A stretch of 64,000 bases of DNA from an uncultured Prevotellaceae bacterium (GTDB lineage: Bacteria > Bacteroidota > Bacteroidia > Bacteroidales > Bacteroidaceae): the NCBI GenBank assembly GCA_900321425.1, contig ONWA01000010.1:1-64000 (forward strand). The letters run 5' to 3'. The notes beneath the pieces were generated by a model, which was not told the DNA's origin, made no database searches, and was given only the letters and a program-made list of their open reading frames with translations. Each line of letters begins with the position of its first letter. Positions within the stretch are counted from its first letter, which is position 1. A program made the translations under genes and the position numbers. Shown in pieces: positions 45,772-53,390 of this stretch.

Positions 45772-46932
45772 ATGAAACAGCCGGCCATACAAATACCTGA
45801 GGGTGTGCACGAAGTATTGCTGCATGCCTGTTGTGCTCCCTGCTCATCGGCTATCGTCGAATGGCTGGTACAACACGACATCCGTCCTATCATCTATTAT
45901 TACAATCCCAATATCTGGCCTCGTGAGGAGTACAATATCCGTAAAGAGGAGAGCAAGCGTCATGCGGAGTCGTTGGGCATCCGCTGGATCGACGGCGACT
46001 ATGATCACGAGAGATGGCGTCAGGGGGTCTGTGGCCTCGAGGGAGAGCCTGAGCGAGGTCGTCGCTGTGAGCAGTGTTTCACACTGCGTCTCACCGCTGC
46101 CGCCCGCAAAGCGCAAGAGTTGGGCATCCCCTTCTTTGCTACTACACTGGCCTCCAGCCGGTGGAAGAGTCTCGAACAGATCAATCGTGCCGGTCTGCTC
46201 GCAGAAGAGCGTATCAACCAGCAGTCATCCAACTTCCGACTTCATTTCTGGCCCCAGAACTGGCGGAAGGGCGGACTGCAGGAGCGTCGCAACCAACTGT
46301 TGCGTGAGTATGAATTCTATAACCAGCAATACTGTGGCTGTGAGTTCTCGGCAGGGCAGGGGAGCGATGATGCTCCATTGACCAAACCATTGCTGCGCCA
46401 ACAGATGCGCGAAGCCAAACGACAGCATCAGGACCAACTTGCCCAGATGTCGGCCGACATCTGCCAGCGCCTTCTCACCTCTCACCTCTCATTCCCGAGC
46501 TCCGCTCGCCTACCCGTAGCCTTTCCTCTTACCATCTTATGCTACTGGCCTTTGCCCGATGAGGTTGATATCCGTCCACTCATTGCTGAGCTCGTCGCTG
46601 CCGGCAAGCATGTCGTACTCCCCCGTGTGACGGGCGACGATTCGATGGAGTTGCGCTGCTATACCTCCGAAGCCGACTTGTGCGAAGGTGCCTTCCACAT
46701 CATGGAACCCACGGGTGCTCTCTTTGATGACTACGATGCCATCGATGTAGCCCTTATCCCGGGTATGGCCTTCGATGCTGCCGGTCATCGCTTAGGACGG
46801 GGACGTGGCTATTATGACCGTTTCCTTGTCCAGCATCCTCTGCGCCACACCATCGGTGTCTGTTTCCCCTTCCAGCGTGTTCCGCAAGTTCCGTCCGATG
46901 CTCACGACATCCTCGTTCACGAGGTGATATGA
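45772..46932 (+). CDS. Fusion: epoxyqueuosine reductase QueH / 5-formyl-THF cyclo-ligase
   Basis: 386 residues. Residues about 15-205 are QueH (DUF208): CCAPCSS near 20, CEQCF near 97 and YCGC near 188 bind iron-sulfur or metal; it makes queuosine in tRNA. Residues about 258-386 are 5-formyltetrahydrofolate cyclo-ligase with the signature LGRGRGYYDRF. Linker (about 232-258, LTSHLSFPSSARLP) is encoded by a CACCTCT direct repeat (46476-46490) and has no place in either family. Both halves keep their active-site motifs. Convergent with the CarAB fusion (15 bp between stops). Confidence 0.9.
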   Translation: MKQPAIQIPEGVHEVLLHACCAPCSSAIVEWLVQHDIRPIIYYYNPNIWPREEYNIRKEESKRHAESLGIRWIDGDYDHERWRQGVCGLEGEPERGRRCEQCFTLRLTAAARKAQELGIPFFATTLASSRWKSLEQINRAGLLAEERINQQSSNFRLHFWPQNWRKGGLQERRNQLLREYEFYNQQYCGCEFSAGQGSDDAPLTKPLLRQQMREAKRQHQDQLAQMSADICQRLLTSHLSFPSSARLPVAFPLTILCYWPLPDEVDIRPLIAELVAAGKHVVLPRVTGDDSMELRCYTSEADLCEGAFHIMEPTGALFDDYDAIDVALIPGMAFDAAGHRLGRGRGYYDRFLVQHPLRHTIGVCFPFQRVPQVPSDAHDILVHEVI

Positions 46933-46947
46933 GTAATTCTCATCCTA

Positions 46948-49791
46948 TTACACGTACGACAAATAGAGATAATTGGTCTGGGCAGGATATTCTGCAGCGA
47001 GCGTATCGATCTGGTTGACAGTGGGGACAATACCCAGCATCTTTCGCCATTTACGTACCTTGAGACCTGCCTGATCCATCTTCATCTGGTTCTCCAGTCC
47101 GATGGCACGGGCAATCTGGAAATCAGAGAAACCGTAGACCTTGGCGCTCACCAGCAACGGGAAAATCTCGGGCGATAGGAGATACTCCTTGAATTCACTG
47201 GGTTCCATGAACGCAGAGACTTCCGAAAGGTGGGTATATTCTTTCAGTTGCTGGTCGATGCAAACGATATGCATCAACTTTTCGAGAAACCAACGGTCAA
47301 TCATGGTCAGTTGATGAATCTGTTCAACAGTATATCCTATCTTCAGGGCTTTCGACACAACGAAGATACGCATATCCGTAGCGTCGCGCAGAGACTTGCT
47401 AATGTCTTTGATCTTCACCTCATGATTTTCTACGAAACCGTGCATCCCTTGTCCTATCATTCTTAGACCTTTCTGAAGGGCTTCTTCAAAGGTGCGACCT
47501 ATCGCCATCACTTCTCCAACGCTTTTCATGGCAGAACCAAGCTCACGCTTAACCCCGTGGAACTTGGTCAAGTCCCAGCGTGGTATCTTGACGACCACAT
47601 AGTCGAGGGCTGGCTCGAAGAAAGCACTGGTAGTCCTGGTGACAGAATTCTTCAATTCAAAGAGTCCGTAGCCCAAGCCGAGCTTGGCTGCAACGAAGGC
47701 CAATGGATAGCCCGTCGCTTTCGATGCCAATGCTGACGATCGACTAAGTCGGGCATTCACCTCGATGACACGATAGTCCTCAGAATGAGGATCAAGGGCA
47801 TACTGTACGTTGCACTCGCCGACAATACCGATATGACGGATAATCTTGATGGCCAGTGCACGGAGTTTGTGGTACTCGCTGTTGGAGAGTGTTTGTGAGG
47901 GGGCAACCACAATCGACTCTCCCGTATGGATGCCTAAAGGATCCAGGTTCTCCATGTTGCAAACGGTAATACAGTTGTCATACTGGTCGCGCACCACTTC
48001 GTATTCAATCTCTTTCCAACCTTTCAACGATTTCTCTACGAGCACTTGCGGCGAGAACGAGAACGCTTCCTCGGCTTGTGCGATCAGTTCTTGCTCGTTG
48101 TTGCAGAATCCTGATCCCAAGCCTCCCAAGGCATAGGCGGCACGAAGAATAACGGGGAACCCCAGTTCATGAGCTGCCTGTTGTACCGCCTCTATGCTTT
48201 CGCAAGCATGACTCTTGATGGTCTTCACGCCAATCTCGTCAAGACGCTTCACAAACAGGTCGCGGTCTTCCGTATCGATAATGGCCTGTACAGGAGTACC
48301 TAATACCTTGACGCCATATTTGTCTAATACACCCTTTTGATATAGTTCTACACCGCAGTTGAGTGCTGTCTGTCCTCCAAACGAAAGAAGGATGCCGTCC
48401 GGACGCTCTTTTTCAATGACATGTTCCACAAACTCAGGTGTGACGGGTTGGAAATAAACGGTGTCTGCCACATCCTTACTCGTCTGTACGGTAGCGATAT
48501 TCGGGTTGATGAGTACGGAATGGATGCCTTCCTCTTTCAAGGCTTTCAGCGCCTGAGCACCACTATAGTCGAACTCACCTGCCTGACCGATTTTCAAGGC
48601 TCCTGAGCCAAGAAGGAGCACTTTCTTAGGGGTGAATGTGGAATGAGGAATGCCACATTCCACATTCATCATTCCACATTCCACACTTCCCTCTAACATC
48701 CCGACAAATTCGTCGAACATCCATTCCGTATCTACAGGTCCGGAACAGGCTTCAGGGTGAAACTGTGCCGAGAACCAGGGGTTTGTCTTGTGACGGATGC
48801 CTTCGTTCGAACCGTCATTCATGTTTACGAACAAAGGTTCCCAGTCTGAGGGTAGGGTGGTGTCGTCAACGGCATAGCCGTGGTTCTGTGAGGTGATGAA
48901 ACACTGTGTTGTACCTACGCGCTGTACGGGTTGGTTGTGTGAGCGATGACCGTATTTCAGCTTGTAGGTCTTCGCTCCGGCGGCACGTGCCAGCAACTGG
49001 TTACCTAAACAGATGCCCATGCAGGGACGTATCGTTTCGCTGTTCAGGAATGTACGGATATGCTCAACGGTCTGTTCGCATTGCTCTGGGTCGCCAGGAC
49101 CGTTGGCCAGAAAAAGACCATCGAACTCCAACTGGTTAAAGTCATAGTTCCACGGAACCCTGATGACCTCTACACCTCGATTCACTAAACAGCGAATGAT
49201 GTTGGCCTTGACACCGCAGTCCACCAAGACGACTTTTTTTAGAGGTGAGAGATGAGCCTCAGGGCGATAGGTAATCACTTCTTTGCAGCTAACCTTCTCC
49301 ACCCAGTTCACATCTCCGTAGTCAGGGATGTTAAAGTTGAAGGATGGAAGAATTGAAGAATTGAAGTTTTCTTCAATTCTCCCTCTCATCACCCCTCTTT
49401 CCCTGAGCCTTTGAGTAAGCCTTCGTGTGTCGATACCTGTGATGGCAGGAATCTTTTCTCGCTGTAACCATTTGGATAGCGACTCCTTGGCATTCCAGTG
49501 GCTATACTGCTCACTATAATCAGCTACAACTAAGCCCTTGACGTGGATTCTTTCGCTTTCCGTAAACCTAGGCAAAGGTTCGCCTCCTGTCTCTGGCACA
49601 CCATAGTTACCTATCAAAGGATAAGTAGCCACAAGTATTTGTCCTGCATAGCTCGGGTCGGTCAGGCTTTCAGGATAGCCTGTCATCGCAGTGTTGAATA
49701 CCACTTCGCCAACAGCATTTGCCTCGTAGCCAAATGACCAGCCGTAGAACGCTGTGCCGTCATCAAGTATCAGTCTTGCTTCTCGCTTCAT
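46948..49791 (-). CDS. carAB: Fusion: carbamoyl-phosphate synthase small subunit with N-terminal half of large subunit
   Basis: 947 residues from the ATG at 49791. Residues 1-365: CarA, with amidotransferase Cys in CMGICLGNQLL and His/Glu in SAQFHPEACSGP. Residues about 366-386: linker (EGSVECGMMNVECGIPHST) encoded by CATTCCACATTC repeats. Residues 387-947: first half of CarB, with ATP-grasp residues GIHTGESIVVAPSQTL and EVNARLSRSSALASKATG, and the oligomerisation domain to TNYLYLSYV-stop. The second ATP-grasp half and the UMP/IMP-type regulatory domain (together ~500 residues) are absent; the next gene comes after 15 bp. Another in-frame insert (FNSSILPSFNFN) lies at residues 137-153. Confidence 0.9.
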   Translation of the reverse strand: MKREARLILDDGTAFYGWSFGYEANAVGEVVFNTAMTGYPESLTDPSYAGQILVATYPLIGNYGVPETGGEPLPRFTESERIHVKGLVVADYSEQYSHWNAKESLSKWLQREKIPAITGIDTRRLTQRLRERGVMRGRIEENFNSSILPSFNFNIPDYGDVNWVEKVSCKEVITYRPEAHLSPLKKVVLVDCGVKANIIRCLVNRGVEVIRVPWNYDFNQLEFDGLFLANGPGDPEQCEQTVEHIRTFLNSETIRPCMGICLGNQLLARAAGAKTYKLKYGHRSHNQPVQRVGTTQCFITSQNHGYAVDDTTLPSDWEPLFVNMNDGSNEGIRHKTNPWFSAQFHPEACSGPVDTEWMFDEFVGMLEGSVECGMMNVECGIPHSTFTPKKVLLLGSGALKIGQAGEFDYSGAQALKALKEEGIHSVLINPNIATVQTSKDVADTVYFQPVTPEFVEHVIEKERPDGILLSFGGQTALNCGVELYQKGVLDKYGVKVLGTPVQAIIDTEDRDLFVKRLDEIGVKTIKSHACESIEAVQQAAHELGFPVILRAAYALGGLGSGFCNNEQELIAQAEEAFSFSPQVLVEKSLKGWKEIEYEVVRDQYDNCITVCNMENLDPLGIHTGESIVVAPSQTLSNSEYHKLRALAIKIIRHIGIVGECNVQYALDPHSEDYRVIEVNARLSRSSALASKATGYPLAFVAAKLGLGYGLFELKNSVTRTTSAFFEPALDYVVVKIPRWDLTKFHGVKRELGSAMKSVGEVMAIGRTFEEALQKGLRMIGQGMHGFVENHEVKIKDISKSLRDATDMRIFVVSKALKIGYTVEQIHQLTMIDRWFLEKLMHIVCIDQQLKEYTHLSEVSAFMEPSEFKEYLLSPEIFPLLVSAKVYGFSDFQIARAIGLENQMKMDQAGLKVRKWRKMLGIVPTVNQIDTLAAEYPAQTNYLYLSYV
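48634..48681. repeat. Inverted and direct repeats at the CarA-CarB fusion junction
   Basis: 12-bp perfect inverted repeat GAATGTGGAATG (48634-48645) / CATTCCACATTC (48656-48667), with a second direct copy of the right arm at 48670-48681. ATTCCACATTC occurs again in the asnB-carA spacer at 49844-49854, so the fusion linker uses a sequence otherwise found between genes. Confidence 0.9.
49335..49380. repeat. In-frame 8-bp repeats with hairpin inside carA
   Basis: Four in-register units (49335-49366: AGTTGAAG, GATGGAAG, AATTGAAG, AATTGAAG), a TTTT loop, then an inverted copy (49371-49380). The last unit and the inverted copy form a perfect 10-bp stem (49357-49366 with 49371-49380). Encodes residues about 137-153, within the CarA N-terminal domain. 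Confidence 0.9.
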
Positions 49792-49795
49792 CTTA

Positions 49796-49854
49796 TTTTT
49801 CAATTCTTCAATTCTTCAATTCTTCAATTCTTCAATTCTATATATTCCACATTC
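49796..49854. repeat. Repeat-filled spacer between asnB and carA
   Basis: Five tandem CAATTCTT units (49801-49840; sense AATTGAAG for the leftward genes), followed by ATTCCACATTC (49844-49854) and a TCGCC-GAA-GGCGA hairpin (49859-49871). Confidence 0.9.
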
Positions 49855-49897
49855 TGTCATCGCCGAAGGCGACAATTCCTCATTTCTCACTCAACAT

Positions 49898-51592
49898 TCA
49901 ACATTCATATGCCTGTTCGTGAACGCCTTTCACTGCTCTTCCGCTGGGATCATTCATGTTTTTGAATGCGGCATCCCATTCCAGGGCAATAGAGGTTGAG
50001 CATGCCACACTCGCTTCCTGGTTAACGCTTTGGGCTGCAGAATCGCTGGGGAAATGCTCAGCAAAGATGCTGCGATAGTAATACTCTTCTTTGTTGAGCG
50101 GTGGATGTATAGGGAAACGTTCTGCAGCATGTGCCATCTGTTCGTCGCTCACAGCTTCAGAGGTGATCTTCTTTAGGGTGTCAATCCATGAATAGCCTAC
50201 ACCATCGCTGAATTGCTCTTTCTGCCGCCATACAATCTCCTCGGGCAACATATCGGAAAAAGCCTCGCGGACGATTTTCTTCTCAATGGTTGAGCCTGGA
50301 CACATTTTCGCTTCAGGATTGATGCGCATGGCTACATCGAGGAACTCTTTGTCGAGGAAGGGTACGCGTCCTTCTACACCCCATGCAGAGAGACTCTTAT
50401 TGGCACGGAGACAATCGTAGTAATGGAGTTTGCTGAGTTTGCGGACCGTCTCATCATGGAAGGCTTTCGCATCGGGGGCCTTGTGGAAATATAGGTAGCC
50501 GCCGAACACTTCGTCTGCACCCTCACCGCTGAGGACCATCTTGATGCCCATCGACTTGATGACACGTGCCAGCAAGTACATCGGGGTTGATGCGCGGACG
50601 GTAGTCACATCGTATGTCTCGATGAAATAGATAACGTCGCGAAGGGCATCAATTCCTTCTTGTACGGTGTAGTTGATTTCGTGATGAACGGTGCCGATAT
50701 GATCCGCAACCATCTTCGCCTTTGCCAGGTCGGGAGCTCCCTTCAGACCTACTGCGAAAGAGTGTAGACGAGGCCAATAAGCTCGTGTCTGTGAGTTGTC
50801 CTCTATGCGATGCTCACTGAACTTTTCAGCAATGGCGGAGATCACAGAAGAATCAAGTCCGCCAGATAATAGTACTCCATAGGGAACATCACTCATTAAC
50901 TGGCGACGAACAGCTGCTTCGAGCGAGTCGTGCAGTTCGGTGATGTTGGCTGGATTGTCTTTGACGGCATCGTACTGCATCCAGTCGCGGGAATAATATT
51001 TTTTCAATTCTCCTATTTTTCCATTTTTCAATTCTTCAATTTTTCCAAAAAGGTAGTGTCCAGGCAGGAAAGGCTCATATCGCTCACACTGGCCTTCGAG
51101 TGCTTTCAACTCGGAAGCGACATAGACCGTGCCATCGCTGTCATAACCTATGTATAAGGGTATCACACCAATGGGATCGCGAGCGATCAGGAAAACATCC
51201 TTCTCTTCGTCATAAAGGACAAAGGCAAAGATACCACTGATATCCTCCAGGAAGTCGATGCCTTTGTCGCGGTAGAGGGCAAGGATGACTTCGCAGTCGC
51301 TGCCTGTCTGGAAATCATATTGGCCCGTATAGCGACGACGTATCTCCTGATGATTGTAAATCTCGCCATTGACTGCCAGCACTTGTTTCTTATCGGGTGA
51401 GAACAAAGGCTGTCCGCCACTTTCCGGGTCAACGATGGAAAGACGTTCGTGAGCGAGGATGGCCGATCCGCCACAATAGATACCACTCCAGTCGGGGCCA
51501 CGATGACGAATCTTCTGACTCATCTTCAATGCTTTCTGACGCAGTTCTGCTGTCTGTTCCTTGACGTTAAGGATTGCTACTATTCCACACAT
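49898..51592 (-). CDS. asnB: Asparagine synthetase (glutamine-hydrolysing)
   Basis: 564 residues from the ATG at 51592, which places the nucleophile Cys at position 2 (MCGIVAILN). The GATase II domain (about 1-200) and synthetase domain with the ATP loop LLSGGLDSSVISA are intact. Residues about 181-196 are a 16-residue insert with an 8-residue period (KIEELKNG, KIGELKKY), encoded by six 8-bp DNA units (51003-51050). It lies where relatives have a short loop before YYSRDW. Start overlaps the end of purF by 26 bp. Confidence 0.95.
   Translation of the reverse strand: MCGIVAILNVKEQTAELRQKALKMSQKIRHRGPDWSGIYCGGSAILAHERLSIVDPESGGQPLFSPDKKQVLAVNGEIYNHQEIRRRYTGQYDFQTGSDCEVILALYRDKGIDFLEDISGIFAFVLYDEEKDVFLIARDPIGVIPLYIGYDSDGTVYVASELKALEGQCERYEPFLPGHYLFGKIEELKNGKIGELKKYYSRDWMQYDAVKDNPANITELHDSLEAAVRRQLMSDVPYGVLLSGGLDSSVISAIAEKFSEHRIEDNSQTRAYWPRLHSFAVGLKGAPDLAKAKMVADHIGTVHHEINYTVQEGIDALRDVIYFIETYDVTTVRASTPMYLLARVIKSMGIKMVLSGEGADEVFGGYLYFHKAPDAKAFHDETVRKLSKLHYYDCLRANKSLSAWGVEGRVPFLDKEFLDVAMRINPEAKMCPGSTIEKKIVREAFSDMLPEEIVWRQKEQFSDGVGYSWIDTLKKITSEAVSDEQMAHAAERFPIHPPLNKEEYYYRSIFAEHFPSDSAAQSVNQEASVACSTSIALEWDAAFKNMNDPSGRAVKGVHEQAYEC
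51003..51050. repeat. In-frame six-unit 8-bp repeat inside asnB
   Basis: Six units in register (TTCAATTC, TCCTATTT, TTCCATTT, TTCAATTC, TTCAATTT, TTCCAAAA), 48 bp. Three units equal eight codons, so the insert keeps frame and gives an eight-residue protein period. Confidence 0.85.
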
Positions 51593-53330
51593 AACGATAT
51601 ATATATTCCACAAAGGCTTGGTTGACGAGGCGTTTGCCGCCAGGAGTGGGGTAATGGCCTGTGAAGTACCAGTCGCCTTGATGATCGGGACAGGCGGCGT
51701 GCAGGCCTTTGATGGTCTGAAAGACAAACTCGACTGGTGCTTGCATGCCAACGGGTCGAAGTATCTCAGCCATCTTTTGGTTGATTTCTTCTATGGTAAA
51801 AGGCTCGTAGATGGCACTCACACAATTGGTCTGCTCTGCTGCTGGTTTGCGGAGTTCTTCCTGACAAGCCTTATAGACATCGTCCGTTAATTGCCCCATA
51901 CCACGTTCCTCGATGAGGGCGATGGTAGCGCGAAAGGCACAGAACTCCTCCAGACGAGCCATGTCGATGCCATAGTAGTCGGGGTAGCGAATCTGCGGCG
52001 AACTGCTGACCATGACAATCTTCTTGGGATGCAGACGGTCGAGTATCTTAAAGATGCTCTCCTTCAACGTGGTACCTCGAACAATGGAATCGTCGATGAT
52101 GACAAGGTTATCCTCATAGGGTCGCAGGGAACCGTAGGTGATGTCATAGACATGTGAGGCGAGGTCGTTGCGGGAACCTGCCTCCGTGATGAAAGTGCGC
52201 AGTTTGATGTCCTTCCACGCAACTTTCTCGCTGCGAACGTTGAGCCCTTGACTTCGCAGGCCTTCCATCATGCCGTAGAATGCTACTTCTGCCGTGTTGG
52301 GAATAAAGGAGAATACGGTGTGATCGGTGTCTCCGTCAATGGCTTTGAGGATGGGTGTCGTGAGCTGCTGACCAAGTTGCTTGCGCTCATGGTAGATGTC
52401 GCGATCGGAACCTCGACTGAAATAGATGCGCTCGAACGAACAACGTGTCTGTTGCTTGGCCTCCAAGATCGTTTCCACCGAAGAGCCGCCGTCCTTGTGT
52501 ACGATGAGTGCCTTGCCTGCCGGTAATTCCTTAACGTCTTCGCATTTGAGATCAAAGGTTGTTTGTAATACAGCACGCTCGCTGGCTACGGCAATCACTT
52601 CGTCATCTTGATGCCAGAAGGCTGGCCGGATGCCCCATGGGTCGCGCATAGCAAACATCTCACCGCTGCCAGTAAGACCGCACATCACATAGCCACCGTC
52701 ATAGTCTGCCATGGTAGTACGCAGGACATTGGCCATCTGCACGTTATCCTCAATATAACTGGTGATATCTGTACCTTCCAGTCCTTTCTGTCTGGCTTCG
52801 ACAAACAGGCGCTCTACTTCCCTGTCCAACCGATGCCCCATCAGTTCGAGCGTGATATATGAGTCGCTATAGATACGAGGTGACTGTCCTTGCTCTACCA
52901 TCTTGGCGAATATCTCATCGATGTTCGTCATGTTGAAGTTGCCGCAAAGACAGAGGTTCTTGGCTCGCCAGTTGTTACGACGCAGAAAGGGATGCACATA
53001 TTGAAGACCGCTCTTACCTGTTGTAGAGTATCGTAGATGTCCCATGAAAAGCTGGGCCTTCGTCCAATCAGGGGTTACGCGGTCGAAGATCTCGGTAATA
53101 GCGTCTTTGCCTAAAGCCTTTTCGCGCAACATATACTCCGTGCCAACAGGCGCATGCATATCGACACAAGCGATACCGGCACCCTCCTGACCGCGGTTAT
53201 GCTGCTTCTCCATCATCAGATAGAGTTTGTTAAGAGCATAGGACTGCGTGCCATACTTCTGCTCGTAGTAGCTTTGGGGCTTTAAAAGCCTCACTAAAGC
53301 CACACCACATTCATGCTTCAGTTCCTCCAT
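51567..53330 (-). CDS. purF: Amidophosphoribosyltransferase-like glutamine amidotransferase, long form
   Basis: 587 residues. Nucleophile Cys8 after a short propeptide (MEELKHE|CGVAL), QHNRGQEGAGIA, the NFN motif in CGNFNMTN and the PRPP-binding loop VIIDDSIVRGTTLKE. Longer than typical PurF (about 470-500) by C-terminal ~90 residues (QKMAEILRPVG to the end); this long form is one I associate with Bacteroidota. First step of purine synthesis, or a related amide transfer. Confidence 0.9.
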   Translation of the reverse strand: MEELKHECGVALVRLLKPQSYYEQKYGTQSYALNKLYLMMEKQHNRGQEGAGIACVDMHAPVGTEYMLREKALGKDAITEIFDRVTPDWTKAQLFMGHLRYSTTGKSGLQYVHPFLRRNNWRAKNLCLCGNFNMTNIDEIFAKMVEQGQSPRIYSDSYITLELMGHRLDREVERLFVEARQKGLEGTDITSYIEDNVQMANVLRTTMADYDGGYVMCGLTGSGEMFAMRDPWGIRPAFWHQDDEVIAVASERAVLQTTFDLKCEDVKELPAGKALIVHKDGGSSVETILEAKQQTRCSFERIYFSRGSDRDIYHERKQLGQQLTTPILKAIDGDTDHTVFSFIPNTAEVAFYGMMEGLRSQGLNVRSEKVAWKDIKLRTFITEAGSRNDLASHVYDITYGSLRPYEDNLVIIDDSIVRGTTLKESIFKILDRLHPKKIVMVSSSPQIRYPDYYGIDMARLEEFCAFRATIALIEERGMGQLTDDVYKACQEELRKPAAEQTNCVSAIYEPFTIEEINQKMAEILRPVGMQAPVEFVFQTIKGLHAACPDHQGDWYFTGHYPTPGGKRLVNQAFVEYIYRYVWNSSNP

Positions 53331-53334
53331 TCTT

Positions 53335-53390
53335 CAATTCTTCAATTCTTCCATTCTTCAATTTTTCAATTTTTCAATTTTTCAATTCTC
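53335..53390. repeat. Seven tandem 8-bp units at the pyrG-purF junction
   Basis: CAATTCTT-type units every 8 bp from 53335 to 53390 with C/T variants. The tract runs into pyrG: it supplies the last codons (ELKN) and the TGA stop of PyrG. Confidence 0.92.

Noticed and set aside
46530..46932. Separate 5-formyl-THF cyclo-ligase gene with its own start
   Set aside because: The frame is continuous from QueH through the linker and no clear ATG or promoter occurs at the junction; kept as a fusion.
53335..53390. Regular short repeats as a CRISPR array
   Set aside because: Units are 8 bp and contiguous with no spacers; no cas genes in the window.
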